From contig WYBM01000048.1 of the NCBI GenBank assembly GCA_011525915.1, forward strand, positions 1-64,000: a stretch of 64,000 nt of DNA, in the 5' to 3' direction. The stretch comes from Ardenticatenaceae bacterium (GTDB taxonomy: Bacteria > Chloroflexota > Anaerolineae > Promineifilales > Promineifilaceae). The notes beneath the pieces were generated by a model. The model was not told where the DNA came from. It did no database searches and was given only the letters and a program-made list of their open reading frames with translations. Position 1 is the first letter of the stretch. Each line of letters starts with the position of its first letter. The translations under genes were made by a program, and so were the position numbers. Positions 24,648 through 35,900 of this stretch are shown here, piece after piece.

Positions 24648-26540
24648 CTACTCCCCATCTTCTAATTCTACAATTCTCTCCGCGATCAGGGTACTCAGCC
24701 AGGGTGGGGGCGAGGCGTTTTGTGCCGCCACAAATAAGGCCCGTGCTTCTTCGTCTTCGCCATTTTCATACAAGACATACCCCAGCATAAATTGCAATTC
24801 GGCCCGAAACTCTGGCGCCTCATGCTCTAACTGGGCTGCCAGGATATCAGCAGCACGTTGTAACTCTTCTTCCTCATAAGCGATGTAGGCTTCCCCAATG
24901 GCCAGGGTCACCGGGGCCGGGTGATGTTCTTGCAAGAAACCCATATATTCGGCCACATGCTCAGGGGACTGCTGGTTGAGGGCGTATGCCATCATTAGAT
25001 TTTGTTGCAGGGGGGGGTCATTGGGGAATTTGGCCAGCCCCTCTTCCAATACAAGCGCTGCCATGTCATACTGGCGTCGTTCTAACAGCTGGTTAGACAT
25101 GGTATAAATGCCCAGCGGGACGCGCAGCGGCCGCAGCAGTTGGCGAACCATTTCTCGGGCCCGTTCTGGCTGTCCCTCATGCAGGTAAGCTGCCGCCAGT
25201 TCGGCGCGTAACGGGGTATTTTGTGGTGCTTCTTCTAGCAGCCGCTGTAGTTCGGCCGCCGGACGAATTCTTTGAGGGAAGTCAAACCCCGGTAGGAGTT
25301 CATCACGGCCGTCGGGGCCTTCCCCTGGCGGCGCATCAGGCAGTGTGCCGGGTGGCTGTTCCGGTGGGTTGTCCTGGCCTGGGGGGATGGGTGGTTGATC
25401 ATTGGGTACTAAAACCGATTCAATGTCATCGGGTTCGTCCTCTTCTGACAAGGAGGAGAGGGCAACTACCAGGCAAATGCCCAGCAAAATGATGGCGCCC
25501 ACGGCCATGCCTATCTTCAGCCACGGCCGTTTCTTTGGCGCGCTGCCAGGCATGGCTGAGGCATCTGCCGCCGGCGCGGTAGTCAGGTCAGGCAGCGGCG
25601 GCAGCGGCTCCTTTTGTTCAGTAGGTGGGGCCATTTGGGTGGCGGCAACGGCCGTGATCTTGTCTGTGGTGCCAGGCAATACCCCCATATCGTCGGGCGC
25701 AATGTTAGTGGGCAGCTCAGCAGCTGCCTGTTTGCAGGCGGTTACAAAAGCGCCAGCGGTTTTATACCGTGCATCTGGTTCTTTGCTTAAGACACGCAGT
25801 AACACGGCCTCCATTTGTGGGCTGATGGCAGCGTTGAGGGTGGTAGGCGGCGGCGGTGGGTCAAAAATCTGTGAGTGGATGATCGAGTAGCTGGTATCTG
25901 ATTGGAAAGGGACACGCCCGGTGACCATTTCATAGACGATGACACCAAATGAATAAACGTCGGTACGGCCGTCTAGCTCCTGCACCCCTTTAGCCTGTTC
26001 GGGTGAAATGTATTGGGGCGTGCCCATGATCATGTCTTGTGACATGGTAGACTCACCGGCCTGGGTCATGCGCGCCAGGCCAAAATCGGCAATGTACACC
26101 CCACCCCCTTTGGTTAGTAAAATGTTTGAGGGCTTGATGTCCCGGTGCAGCACCCCTTTGGCGTGGGCATAATCCAGCCCATCGGCAATGCCCTGGGCCA
26201 CGCGAATGATTTCCTGGCGTGACAGCATGCCCTGGTTGAGCCGCTCCTTTAACGTTTCCCCTTCCACGTAGCGCATCACCAGGTAAGGGTGGCCGTCATG
26301 CTCAGCAAAGTCATACACCGGTACAATATTGCCATGTTCCAGCCGGGCTACCACCTGGGCCTCGCGGGTGAACCGTTTCAGAAACGTGTGGTCATCTTTG
26401 TAAACCGGGTGCAGCACTTTGATGGCCACATGACGGTCTAACCGGGCATGATAGGCCTTGTATACTGTGGCCATGCCGCCATGCCCCAGCTTTTCTGTAA
26501 TCTTGTAAGAGCCTACCTGGGTACCAATGTTAAAGCTCAT
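24648..26540 (-). CDS. Membrane Ser/Thr protein kinase with TPR-like extracellular domain
   Basis: A 630-residue PknB-type kinase. The kinase domain (residues 10-270) has the loop LGHGGMATVYKA, catalytic lysine in VAIKVL, HRDIKPSN, DFGLARM and the GTPQYISPEQ activation segment. One membrane helix lies near residues 343-366, followed by a Pro-rich linker (PPGQDNPPEQPPG) and helical repeats (residues 415-620) of TPR/Sel1-like character. The orientation implies an extracytoplasmic sensing domain in place of PASTA. A good promoter lies at 26675-26703; the message would have a long 5' UTR of about 128 bases. Confidence 0.9.
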   Translation of the reverse strand: MSFNIGTQVGSYKITEKLGHGGMATVYKAYHARLDRHVAIKVLHPVYKDDHTFLKRFTREAQVVARLEHGNIVPVYDFAEHDGHPYLVMRYVEGETLKERLNQGMLSRQEIIRVAQGIADGLDYAHAKGVLHRDIKPSNILLTKGGGVYIADFGLARMTQAGESTMSQDMIMGTPQYISPEQAKGVQELDGRTDVYSFGVIVYEMVTGRVPFQSDTSYSIIHSQIFDPPPPPTTLNAAISPQMEAVLLRVLSKEPDARYKTAGAFVTACKQAAAELPTNIAPDDMGVLPGTTDKITAVAATQMAPPTEQKEPLPPLPDLTTAPAADASAMPGSAPKKRPWLKIGMAVGAIILLGICLVVALSSLSEEDEPDDIESVLVPNDQPPIPPGQDNPPEQPPGTLPDAPPGEGPDGRDELLPGFDFPQRIRPAAELQRLLEEAPQNTPLRAELAAAYLHEGQPERAREMVRQLLRPLRVPLGIYTMSNQLLERRQYDMAALVLEEGLAKFPNDPPLQQNLMMAYALNQQSPEHVAEYMGFLQEHHPAPVTLAIGEAYIAYEEEELQRAADILAAQLEHEAPEFRAELQFMLGYVLYENGEDEEARALFVAAQNASPPPWLSTLIAERIVELEDGE

Positions 26541-26674
26541 ATGTGATCCTTCCCCAAAGATGGGCAGCAGCTTCTACCTGTAATCGGTCATGATGATCCG
26601 CCGGTCCTACCATAAAAAGTGGCCACAGATAACGCCATAGAGTGTTCAGATTATGGACATTTGTCATGAGCTTC

Positions 26675-26703
26675 ATTATAGGGAGGGGATGTCATGGGGG
26701 CAA
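26675..26703 (-). promoter_or_regulatory. Sigma-70-type promoter for the membrane kinase gene
   Basis: On the minus strand a perfect -10 TATAAT (26675-26680) is 17 bp downstream of TTGCCC (26698-26703). The predicted start is near 26668, leaving a 5' leader of about 128 bases before the kinase ATG. Confidence 0.6.
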
Positions 26704-26720
26704 TAAGTGGATGTAAATCA

Positions 26721-26749
26721 TTTGCAAAAGCGCCGGCCGGTTTTGCAAA
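26721..26749 (-). terminator. Palindromic hairpin downstream of smc
   Basis: TTTGCAAAA and TTTTGCAAA form a 9-bp perfect inverted repeat around a CCGGCCGG-containing loop, 15 bp after the smc stop on the minus strand. GGTTTTGCAAAACC within it is itself a palindrome, so two alternative folds exist. It lies next to the kinase promoter, so it could be a terminator or a regulatory site. Confidence 0.45.
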
Positions 26750-26763
26750 ACCTGTCGGCTTTG

Positions 26764-29700
26764 TCATAACAGCTCAGGCTGTTTGACATAATCTTCTGGT
26801 TTGATGGAGATGGCCTGGCTGGTGCTGTCATTACCCATGCTGATGCCGTAGATGGTTTGCGCCGCCTGCACGGTGCCCCGGTTATGGGTGATGATGATAA
26901 ACTGGGTGTTGAGGCTAAGTTCACGCAGCAGGTCGCGGAAGCGGTTGATGTTGGCTTCATCCAGGGCGGCGTCTACTTCGTCCAGCACGCAGAAGGGCGT
27001 AGGGGAAACTTTGAGCAGCGAGAAGATAAGGGCTACGGCCGTCAATGACCGCTCGCCGCCTGACAGCAGCCCTAATGCCTGTTCACGCCGGTTGGGCAGC
27101 CGGGCAATAATATCTACACCGCTGATCGTCAGGTCATCTGGGTCTGTCAGCACCAGGCGGCCGGCGCCGCCGCCAAACAACTGCGTAAACGTATCACCAA
27201 AGACCGCATTCACTTTGTCTACGGTTTCGGCAAAGGCTTTGGACGTCAGCTCATCTAATTCGGCAATCACCTGGCGCAGCCGCGCTTCTGTTTCATTCAA
27301 ATCCTCTACCTGCTGTGTCAGAAAATCATACCGTTCCTGGGTCGTTTCATACTCTTCCGGCGCGTCCGGGTTGATGGCCCCCATGCGGTGCATCTGCCCC
27401 CGGTATTCCTGAATGCTGGCCTCAATATCTTCCGGCAGTTCATTGACCATCGGCAGCGCCTCCACGCCGCCAATGGGCAGCGGCGTAGGCCCGGTCTGGT
27501 CTTCGTCGTAATGCAGGGCCACAATGCCCAGGTCGCTTTTGATGCGCTCTTGCAAGTTTTCACTTTCTGTCTGGCGCTGTGTCAGAACAACTTTAGATTG
27601 GGTGTAGAGGGTTTCGGCATCATGGGTTTCTTTTTGCAATACGGCCGTTTCCTCTTCATAAAGGGCCAGCTCAGCTCGTGTTTCTGTCAGGCGTTCTTTT
27701 AAGGGTCCAAGCCGGGCGTCTAGCGCTGTCATTTTGTCATACAACTGGTGGCGCGCCTGCTCCTTATCATCCAGGGCCAGCTGCGCCTTTTCATGTTGGA
27801 ACTGTTCCTGGCGTGCTTGCAAGCGGGCCAGTTGGCCGGCAAATTGTGTGAGCGTGGCCCGACGGCTGTCTACCACCGCCTGTCGTCCGGCGACGATGGT
27901 GTGGGCCGTGTCGATGGTTTGTTGCAGGGTCTCACGCTGCTGCCGGGCTTCAGCCACCGGCAGCGCCGCCAGGTTGCTTTGGGCCTCCGCCAGGGTTTGC
28001 TCCAGCTTCACCAATTGGTTGATATCGCTTTCGCTTTGCGCCTCAATGTCATCAATACGCAGTTCTAACCGGCCGATCTCCTGGGTTTGTGCCTGCCGCT
28101 GCCGTTCCAGGTAGCCTTGTTGCTGCCGCTGCCGGTCTACGTCTCGTTGGGTTTGGGAAATATGCTGCCCGGTTTCGTTCAGCAGGCGGTTCAGGCGTCC
28201 CTCTTCGTTTTGCCACTCGTCTACCTGGCGCTGCCCCTGTTGGATGGCGGATTGCTGCTGGTCTACGGCCGTTTCTGTGTGTGCTACTTCTTCCTTCAGC
28301 CGGGTCAGTTCGGCCTGTGCCGCCCGCCATTCGGCCTCGCGGGCCAGCAGGCTGCTCTGGCGGGCACCTGTTTCCACCAGCCCACCAGCATGGGCCACAA
28401 AGCCATTCAGGGCCACGGCTGTGGCCCCCGGCGGCAGCGATTGAGCCATCTGGTAAGCAGTGGCCGGTGTCTCTACCAACAATAGTTGCCCCAGCAGCAG
28501 TTGGGCGGCCAGTACTGCTTCTGGTGCGGCCTGCACCAACCCGTTTGCCCAACCGATGACACCTTCACTGTCTGGTGCAGTCAGCGGTTCTGGCGCAATG
28601 ATATGGCTCAGGGCCAGGGCAGAGACGGCCGTGTTTCCCTCCTGAGCGTTCAGTAGTGCCCACAAGGCACGCTCGTCTGGCAGCATGACCGTGCCCAACC
28701 GGGCCGCCAATGCCGCTTCCAGCGCGGTTTGGTAGGCGTCCGGAATGGTGATCAGCCCGGCCAGGGTGCCGATGATAGGCACATCCTGACTGGTTTTGAC
28801 TTCTTTTAAGCGCATCTGGTCCAGCATGTCGGTGCGGGCTTCCAGCCGGGCCAGGTCACGCCGCCGCTGGTTGAGCTGATGCTCAGCATCACGGTGGGCC
28901 TGGCGCAACTGTTTTAAGTCACGGATTAACGCCTGGCGCTGGTTGGCGGCGTCATCCCGCTGCTGGCGCAGGTCGTCTGCTTTTTGCTGGTGGGATTGCA
29001 ACACGGCCGTCAATCGGGCAATCGCTTGATTTACTTCGGCCAAATCATCGCCATCGGCAGGTTGACGCTGCCCATCTCGTTCTTTCAGCCGCTCTTTGAG
29101 CCTTTCACGCAGCTGGTTTAACTGCCCTTGTGCCTGAGCCACCCGGTTTTGTATTTCGCGCTGCTGCTGCTCTGCCTGCTGGCGTACACTTTGCCAGCGG
29201 TTAATCTCTGCCTGGGTCTTTTCAAAGCCGGCATTAAATTGCTGCCACTGCGCCTGATTGGTCTGCCACTGCGCCTGAGCGGTGGCCAGGTCCGCGGTGG
29301 CGGCGGCCAGGTCAGCCTGAGCCACCGCCACCTGCTGCGCCAGCACCGGGATTTCAGCTTCTACCTCCGCCAGCCGCCGCTGCAAGGAGGCCCGGCGTTC
29401 GCCCATGATGGCTGCTTCACGCCGCGCTGTTTCTAACTGGTCGCGGGCCTCATCACGCTCATGCTGGCATGCGGTCACCTGTTGTTCCAGGCGGTGGATG
29501 CGGCGGCGCAGGTCGTCGGCGTTTTCCTGGCGCACACGCAGTTTGTGGCGGTTTTGCTGCCAGGTGGTTTCGGCGGTCACGGCCGTGTCTTTAGCCAGCC
29601 GCAACTCTTTTTTACCTTGTTCCCATTTAAATCCGTACCACAACCGCAGCAAGTGGCGCAGATCAGCCTGAATTTGCTCGTAGTTGCGGGCGCGTGTCGC

Positions 29701-30324
29701 CTGGCGTTTCAGGGACGCCAGGCGTGGTTGAATTTCGGCCAAAATGTCATGGACGCGTTGTAAATTGTGTTGGGTGTCTTGCAGGCGACGCAGTGTTTCG
29801 GCGCGGCGTGTTTTGTAATGGTTGATGCCCGCCGCCTCTTCAAACAAGGCCCGACGCTCTTCCGAACGCAGCGAAAGCGCCTGGTCTACCAGCCCCTGGC
29901 CAATGATGGTGTAGGTGCGTTCCGCCAGTCCACTGGTAGCCAGCAGGTCGGCTACATCTTTCAGGCGCACCTTCTGCCCATTCAGGATGTACTCGTTTTC
30001 GCCAGAGCGGTAGGCGCGACGACCAATTTCCACCTCGGTGTAATCAATGGGCAGCCAGCCTTCGCTGTTGTCCAGTGTAAGAATCGTCTGGGCCATGCCG
30101 GCGCGGGCACGGCTTTGGCTGCCGGCAAAGATCATGTCGGTGGTGCGTTTACCGCGCAGGGTGCTGTAGCTTTGTTCTCCCAGTACCCAACGCAGAGCAT
30201 CGGCAATATTGCTTTTACCGCTGCCGTTGGGCCCCACAACGGCCGTAATGCCGTTGTCAAAGACAAATTCTGTTTTGGTGGCAAATGTTTTATAGCCTTG
30301 CAGGGATAGTCGTTTGATTCTCAT
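26764..30324 (-). CDS. smc: Chromosome segregation protein SMC
   Basis: The condensin ATPase that organises the nucleoid. The start [14 protein letters not shown] precedes Walker [10 protein letters not shown], two long coiled coils flank a hinge near residues 500-650, and the C-terminal lobe has the ABC signature [14 protein letters not shown] and Walker [13 protein letters not shown]. It is 1,186 residues, the normal length. The ATG at 30324 starts the conserved N-terminus; the open frame extends 26 codons further without conservation. It is divergent from the CODH/ACS operon. The coiled-coil region has many spurious antisense frames because of its Gln/Arg/Leu codon pattern. Confidence 0.97.
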   Translation of the reverse strand: MRIKRLSLQGYKTFATKTEFVFDNGITAVVGPNGSGKSNIADALRWVLGEQSYSTLRGKRTTDMIFAGSQSRARAGMAQTILTLDNSEGWLPIDYTEVEIGRRAYRSGENEYILNGQKVRLKDVADLLATSGLAERTYTIIGQGLVDQALSLRSEERRALFEEAAGINHYKTRRAETLRRLQDTQHNLQRVHDILAEIQPRLASLKRQATRARNYEQIQADLRHLLRLWYGFKWEQGKKELRLAKDTAVTAETTWQQNRHKLRVRQENADDLRRRIHRLEQQVTACQHERDEARDQLETARREAAIMGERRASLQRRLAEVEAEIPVLAQQVAVAQADLAAATADLATAQAQWQTNQAQWQQFNAGFEKTQAEINRWQSVRQQAEQQQREIQNRVAQAQGQLNQLRERLKERLKERDGQRQPADGDDLAEVNQAIARLTAVLQSHQQKADDLRQQRDDAANQRQALIRDLKQLRQAHRDAEHQLNQRRRDLARLEARTDMLDQMRLKEVKTSQDVPIIGTLAGLITIPDAYQTALEAALAARLGTVMLPDERALWALLNAQEGNTAVSALALSHIIAPEPLTAPDSEGVIGWANGLVQAAPEAVLAAQLLLGQLLLVETPATAYQMAQSLPPGATAVALNGFVAHAGGLVETGARQSSLLAREAEWRAAQAELTRLKEEVAHTETAVDQQQSAIQQGQRQVDEWQNEEGRLNRLLNETGQHISQTQRDVDRQRQQQGYLERQRQAQTQEIGRLELRIDDIEAQSESDINQLVKLEQTLAEAQSNLAALPVAEARQQRETLQQTIDTAHTIVAGRQAVVDSRRATLTQFAGQLARLQARQEQFQHEKAQLALDDKEQARHQLYDKMTALDARLGPLKERLTETRAELALYEEETAVLQKETHDAETLYTQSKVVLTQRQTESENLQERIKSDLGIVALHYDEDQTGPTPLPIGGVEALPMVNELPEDIEASIQEYRGQMHRMGAINPDAPEEYETTQERYDFLTQQVEDLNETEARLRQVIAELDELTSKAFAETVDKVNAVFGDTFTQLFGGGAGRLVLTDPDDLTISGVDIIARLPNRREQALGLLSGGERSLTAVALIFSLLKVSPTPFCVLDEVDAALDEANINRFRDLLRELSLNTQFIIITHNRGTVQAAQTIYGISMGNDSTSQAISIKPEDYVKQPELL

Positions 30325-30552
30325 AAGCGGCGGGCAGTATAGAAGGAAGTGGGCAAGTAGGCAAGTGGCCAATGGCCGGCTGGGATTTGTGACATCTGTC
30401 ATCAGAGCAGAGGGCGTTCATCACTTGACCGGTGCTGATAGAGATGGATGATCTGTTTATAGCGAAGTGTGTCCTTTTTTCCTTCTTCCTGGCCCCCACA
30501 GCCTGCTTTACCACAAAGCCAGCCTCCCATTACGGGAAAATGGAGCGCCCTT

Positions 30553-30954
30553 ATGAAAACTGTAACTTTTGAAACCCCCACCATGTATGGGGATCACCAT
30601 GTCCTTGAAGCCAGGAGATTGCTCTTTGCCCTGCCTGGTGTACAGCATGTCTACGCCAGCAGCTGTTTTCGCTTGGTGCAAATGACCTATGACGAGATGG
30701 CGTTGGCGCATGACACGATCCGCCATACGCTGGAGATGGCCGGCTATTTGCGCCAGATGCCTGTTCCCTCAGAGAGAGAGGCAGCACTCATGGACAAGGA
30801 TGAACCAAACCATTTCCTGCGGCACACGGCCGTCAGCCAACAAGCCAGGGCAGGGGTCAGTTTTGTCCAAGATGTGCCCGCAGCCACACGGCCGTGGTGG
30901 CCCTGCCCTGGTATTGGCACTGTTTCCCCGGAAAAGGAGGTACCCCATGGCTAA
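30553..30954 (+). CDS. Small HMA-like protein at the head of the CODH/ACS operon
   Basis: A 133-residue protein whose first 70 residues (KTVTFETPTM, EARRLLFALPGVQHVYAS, YDEMALAHDTIRHTLEMAGY) follow the beta-alpha-beta-beta-alpha pattern of heavy-metal-associated domains but without the CxxC metal site. The C-terminal half has no recognisable domain. The gene overlaps the start of cooS by 8 bp, implying coupled translation. A role in metal delivery or assembly of nickel enzymes is possible from context only. Confidence 0.65.
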   Translation: MKTVTFETPTMYGDHHVLEARRLLFALPGVQHVYASSCFRLVQMTYDEMALAHDTIRHTLEMAGYLRQMPVPSEREAALMDKDEPNHFLRHTAVSQQARAGVSFVQDVPAATRPWWPCPGIGTVSPEKEVPHG

Positions 30955-32962
30955 GAAAATGCGAGCACCAGCGGAAAGAAGCGCGGACCCGGCTGCCCAA
31001 CAAATGCTGCTCTATGCAGATGAACGGGGCATTGGTACTGCCTTTAGCCGGGCTGATGAAATGGCTCCCTGCCCCATTGGGGCCGACGGCATGTGCTGCC
31101 GCCTGTGTGGCATGGGCCCTTGCCGCCTGACCAAAGATGGGCAGACGGGTGTTTGTGGCGCTACCATTGACACCATCCAGGCGCGGAATCTGCTCCGCTC
31201 TATTGCCGCCGGTTCAGCGGCGCATTCTGATCACGGTCGTGATATGGCCTTTACCCTTAAGGCTGTAGCCAATGGCGAGGCCGAAGGCTATACCATTCGT
31301 GACGTGGCCAAACTACGCACCATCGCCGCCCACTATGACATTCCCCTTGACGGCCGTAGCCCTAACGAGATCGCCAATGACCTGGCCGACCTGTACATCG
31401 CCCAGTTTGGGCAGCAGCGCGGGCAGGTTGTGCCTACCCGACGAGCTCCAGAAAAGCGGCAAAGGCTGTGGGCCGATCAAGGAGTCATCCCCCGTGGGAT
31501 TGATCGTGAGGTGGTGGAATCGCTGCACCGCACCCACATTGGCGATGATCAAGACCCGGCGCACATCTTGCACCATGCCATCCGCACCGCCCTGGCCGAT
31601 GGTTGGGGTGGCAGCATGATCGCTACCGACGTTTCGGACATTCTGTTTGGCACACCAGCGCCGCTGCTGGGCCAGGCAAACCTGGGTGTTTTAAAAGCAG
31701 ACATGGTCAACGTGGTGGTGCATGGGCATGAGCCGACCTTGAGTGACATGATCGTCACCGCTTCGCAGGCCCCAGACATTATCGCCTATGCCCGGGCAGC
31801 GGGGGCCAAAGGCATAAACCTGGCCGGCATTTGCTGCACGGCCAATGAGATTTTGATGCGCCAGGGCATTCCTGCTGCCGGCAACTTTCTGCATCAGGAG
31901 CTGTCCATCCTCACTGGTGCCGTAGAGGCCATGGTGGTGGATGTGCAGTGCATCATGCAGGCATTGGTAGGGCTGGCCAGGAACTTCCATACACTGGTGA
32001 TTACGACGTCGCCCAAAGTGAAGATCAAAGGGGCGACGCATGTGGCGTTTGATGAGCATAAGGCGCTAACGACGGCCAAAGAAATCTTGCGCCGGGCCAT
32101 TGACAATTACCAGAATCGTGGCGACATCCATATTCCTGATGTGCGTGAGAGCCTGATCCCTGGCTTTTCCCACGAATATATCAACTACATGTTAGGCGGC
32201 AGTTACCGCGCTTCCTTCCGACCCTTAAATGATGCCATTATGTCCGGGCGTATTCGCGGCGTAGCCGCTGTGGTGGGCTGCAACAACCCACGCAGCCAGC
32301 AAGATTACCTGCATACCACTGTCACCAGGGAATTGTTGAAACAAGACGTGTTGGTGGTGGAAACCGGCTGTGGGGCCATTGCCGCCGCCAAATTGGGCTT
32401 GCTGCTGGGTGAAGCCGGGCTGGATCAGGTAGGGCCGGGCCTACGCGAGGTGTGTGAAACGGTGGGCATTCCACCGGTGCTGCACATGGGCTCCTGCGTG
32501 GATAACACACGCATTCTGACGGTGCTGACGCAAATGGTGGCCGAAGGCGGCCTGGGGCATGACATTGACCAGATACCGGCCGTAGGTGTGGCCCCGGAAT
32601 GGATGAGCGAGAAAGCGCTGGCTATTGGCGCTTACTGCGTAGCCTCTGGCGCTTACGTTATCTTCGGTGGTACGTCGCCGGTGAGCGGAATGCCGGGCAA
32701 GGTGACGGATAGTGACTTGGTGGCCCGGTACATGAGCCAGGAGTGGGAGACGTTGTACGGCGGCAAACTGGAATTTGTGGCTGATCCGGCGGTGATGGTA
32801 GAGAAGGCGCTGGCGCATATTGACCGCAAGCGAGCTGACCTGGGCTTACCCGCCTATGCCCCGTACCGTCATGGCCGCAGTGGTGATGCCCGGATGCAGG
32901 AATTAGCAGGGCTGCCCTGGGAAGCCCAACGTGAAGCTTTGTATGGTTCGCCCAGGTTGTGA
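30947..32962 (+). CDS. cooS: Anaerobic carbon monoxide dehydrogenase catalytic subunit
   Basis: Nickel-iron enzyme that interconverts CO and CO2; supplies CO to acetyl-CoA synthase. At 671 residues it fits the CooS/AcsA family. Cysteines of the D and B clusters are seen near residues 47-70 (CCRLCGMGPCRL and CGATIDTIQARNLLRSIA), and C-cluster motifs are visible further on (GICCTANEIL, VVGCNNPRSQQD, VETGCGAIAAAK, MGSCVDNTR). The ATG at 30947 follows AAAAGGAGG with ideal spacing. It is followed by acsB 36 bp downstream, so the pair would form the bifunctional CODH/ACS. Confidence 0.97.
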   Translation: MAKKMRAPAERSADPAAQQMLLYADERGIGTAFSRADEMAPCPIGADGMCCRLCGMGPCRLTKDGQTGVCGATIDTIQARNLLRSIAAGSAAHSDHGRDMAFTLKAVANGEAEGYTIRDVAKLRTIAAHYDIPLDGRSPNEIANDLADLYIAQFGQQRGQVVPTRRAPEKRQRLWADQGVIPRGIDREVVESLHRTHIGDDQDPAHILHHAIRTALADGWGGSMIATDVSDILFGTPAPLLGQANLGVLKADMVNVVVHGHEPTLSDMIVTASQAPDIIAYARAAGAKGINLAGICCTANEILMRQGIPAAGNFLHQELSILTGAVEAMVVDVQCIMQALVGLARNFHTLVITTSPKVKIKGATHVAFDEHKALTTAKEILRRAIDNYQNRGDIHIPDVRESLIPGFSHEYINYMLGGSYRASFRPLNDAIMSGRIRGVAAVVGCNNPRSQQDYLHTTVTRELLKQDVLVVETGCGAIAAAKLGLLLGEAGLDQVGPGLREVCETVGIPPVLHMGSCVDNTRILTVLTQMVAEGGLGHDIDQIPAVGVAPEWMSEKALAIGAYCVASGAYVIFGGTSPVSGMPGKVTDSDLVARYMSQEWETLYGGKLEFVADPAVMVEKALAHIDRKRADLGLPAYAPYRHGRSGDARMQELAGLPWEAQREALYGSPRL

Positions 32963-32998
32963 CCTGAAGCAGGTTGTGACCTGAAAACGGAGGAAATT

Positions 32999-35900
32999 AT
33001 GTCTCGATACATTGCCACCCGTGCTCTTCGTGGTGCCAACGCCCTGGTAGCGGAAGCTGAGCAAATGCTGCATCAGGCGCTGGCCGATCATGGGCCAGAA
33101 GCGCCCGTTGCCTTCCCCAATACAGCCTATTACCTGCCTTTGATCTTCGGGATGACGGGCACGAAGGTGGAAACGTTGGGCCAGCTTCAAGAAATTTTGC
33201 GGCGCAGCCGTGCTTTGCTGCACCCCCTACCTGCTGCCAGACATTGGACGCCTTATTTGGGGGAAACGCTGGACAGCGGCATGGCCACGCTGCTGGCGGC
33301 GGAAACGATTGAGGCCATTCGTTTTGTGTATGGCTTGCAGCCGGAACAGATGACCGATTTTCACATGACCAGGGAAGCGGTTTTTACCAGCCCCGATGCG
33401 GCCAATGGGGGCAACAACGGCCGTAACGGCCTTCATCACTTAAACGGCCCCATTGATGATATTCAACTGCGCTCCTGGGGCATTCAACTGGTAGACGGCC
33501 GTATGCCCGGTTTTGCGGCGATTGTTGGCGCGGCCAGGTCGAATGAAGTCGCTGTCAAAATTGTACGTGAACTGCAGCGGCGAAATATTTTGTGTTTCCT
33601 GGCGGGGAATGTTAACGGCCGTTCTATCATTCACCAACTGCTGGAAGAAGGTGTAGAGCTGGGCTATGACACCTATACCGTTCCCTTTGGCACAGACACC
33701 CTCAGTGCTGTCTATGCGCTGGGTTTTGCTGTGCGGTCGGCGCTGACCTTTGGCGGCCTTAAGGGGGGGATGGCTCGTGACATCTTGCTGTACAACAAAG
33801 AGCGGGTCTTTGCCTTTGTGCTGGCGTTAGGGGAGGTGGATGACCTGAAGTACGCGGCTGCTGCCGGGGCCATTAACTTTGGCTTCCCGGTGATTGCGGA
33901 TACGGTCATTCCGGAAATCCTGCCTACGGGCATTACTACCTATGAACATGTGGTCTCCTGGCCCTTTAACGAGATCGAAGGGGCAGATGATCTGGAGCGG
34001 GCGGAGCGGCTGGTGCAAAAGTGCATTGAAGTGCGTGGCGTTAAGGTGAAGGTAGCCGATGTGCCCGTGCCCGTGCCTTACGGCTCGGCTTTTGAAGGGG
34101 AAGTGGTGCGCAAGGCGGCCATGCGCATAGAGTTTGGCGGCAAACATTCGCGGGCGTTTGAGTATTTGCACATGGCAGATATGAACGAGGTGGTAGACGG
34201 CCGTGTGCAGGTGGTTGGCCCGGATTTTGGCGGTGTGCCTGATCAAGGGCATATGGATGTAGGTATTGTTGTCGATGTGGCCGGTCGGGAGATGCAAGAA
34301 GATTTTGAACCCGTCCTGGAACGACAGGTTCATTACTTTATCAACGGCGCTTCTGGCGTGCAGCATATTGGCCAGCGGGATATCGCCTGGATCCGTATTT
34401 CCCAGGCCGCAGCTGATAAAGGGTTTACCCTGGCACATCTTGGTAAGATTTTACATGCACGTTTCCATGCCGATTTTGGGGCCATTGTTGACAAGGTACA
34501 GGTTACCATTTATACCGAGCCAGAGAAGATTCAGGAACACCTGGCCACGGCGCGGCGAGCTTATGATCAGCGCAACCGCCGCCTGGCCAACCTGACCGAT
34601 GACGCGGTAGACACATTCTACTCCTGTACCTTGTGCCAATCATTTGCCCCCAACCATGTGTGCATTGTCAGTCCAGAGCGCCTGGGCTTATGTGGCGCTT
34701 ACAACTGGTTAGACTGCAAAGCGTCTTACAGCATCAACCCCACCGGCCCCAACCAGCCGATCAAACTGGGTAAACTCCTGGACGGCCGTAAAGGTTACTG
34801 GGAAGGCACGAATAATTACGCCAAAGTTGGTTCGCACGGTGTGGTTGAAGAAGTGGGCATGTACTCCATTATGGAAAACCCTATGACGGCTTGTTTAACG
34901 GCGGACACCGAAGTGATCGTTAATGGGCAGCCCGTGAAAATCGGAGAGCTTGTTGATGCTGGCCTGGGAACAGAGGCCGAGAAGTACTTGTTCACTTTTG
35001 ACGAGCAGGGCCAGAGCGTTCCAAGTAAGCTGTTGGGCGTACACAAGAATCCAGCTCCGCCAAAACTCATCCACATTAAAACAAAATCGGGACTGGAACT
35101 GACACTTACCCCTAATCACGAAGTTGCCGTTGATCGCTGGCAACAAAACGGACACGCTCCCTGGGTTCGTGCTGATGAAATCGGCGAAGGGGAGCGACTA
35201 TACGTCTTGGCGCATTTGCGCCTGCAGGGAGAGGTGCCGCCGGTCATTGACTTGTTACCGGGCGATTGCCGGGTAAAGGATGATGCGCTGTTGGCAGAAT
35301 TGGATGCAGAAATCGTTGCCCGTTATGGCTCGCGCACTGCCGCTTACCGGGCGGTAGAGATCAAATCACTTGATCCACGTACCACCTCTTTGACTTTGGA
35401 CGATGTTAAACGCCTGGTGGAAGCAGTGGGTAGGTCATGGGATGAAGTCCGGCGCCAGGTCAGCCGCATCGCGCCGCCAGCAGGCCACCCGTCGGTTGGA
35501 CTGCCCCGAATGACGACGGACTTGTTATATCTTCTGGGGCTATTAGCTTCTGATGGCTCTTTAGAGAGGCGCGGCCGTTACCAATGCCGGGTGAACTTCA
35601 CCAACAACAATGAAACATTACTGGCCGCTTATGCAGCCATTTACTGCCTGATTTTTCCTGAAACCACGCTGGGACAACGCACCAAAACAGGCGGCGGGCT
35701 TATTCAAGGCCGCTGGGTTTCGACAGCACAACCGACCACAGACCTGTACAGCAATAACTTCCTTCTGGGGTTGATTGCTGATGGCCTGGGCGTGCGTATG
35801 GGCGGTGAAGTGGCCTGGGATCTGGCCCGGTTAGCCCGACTGCCAGAAGATTATGTTGCCGCTTTTCTGGCTGGGGTTTTTGATGGCGACGGCTCTGTAC

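Noticed and set aside
26857..30309. Many long antisense frames across smc (up to 186 codons)
   Set aside because: They follow the codon pattern of the coiled-coil coding strand, have no ribosome binding sites and no family motifs; they are shadows.
30403..30552. Promoter for the CODH/ACS operon
   Set aside because: TTGACC is present near 30427 but no -10 box at a suitable distance could be supported, so no promoter is annotated.
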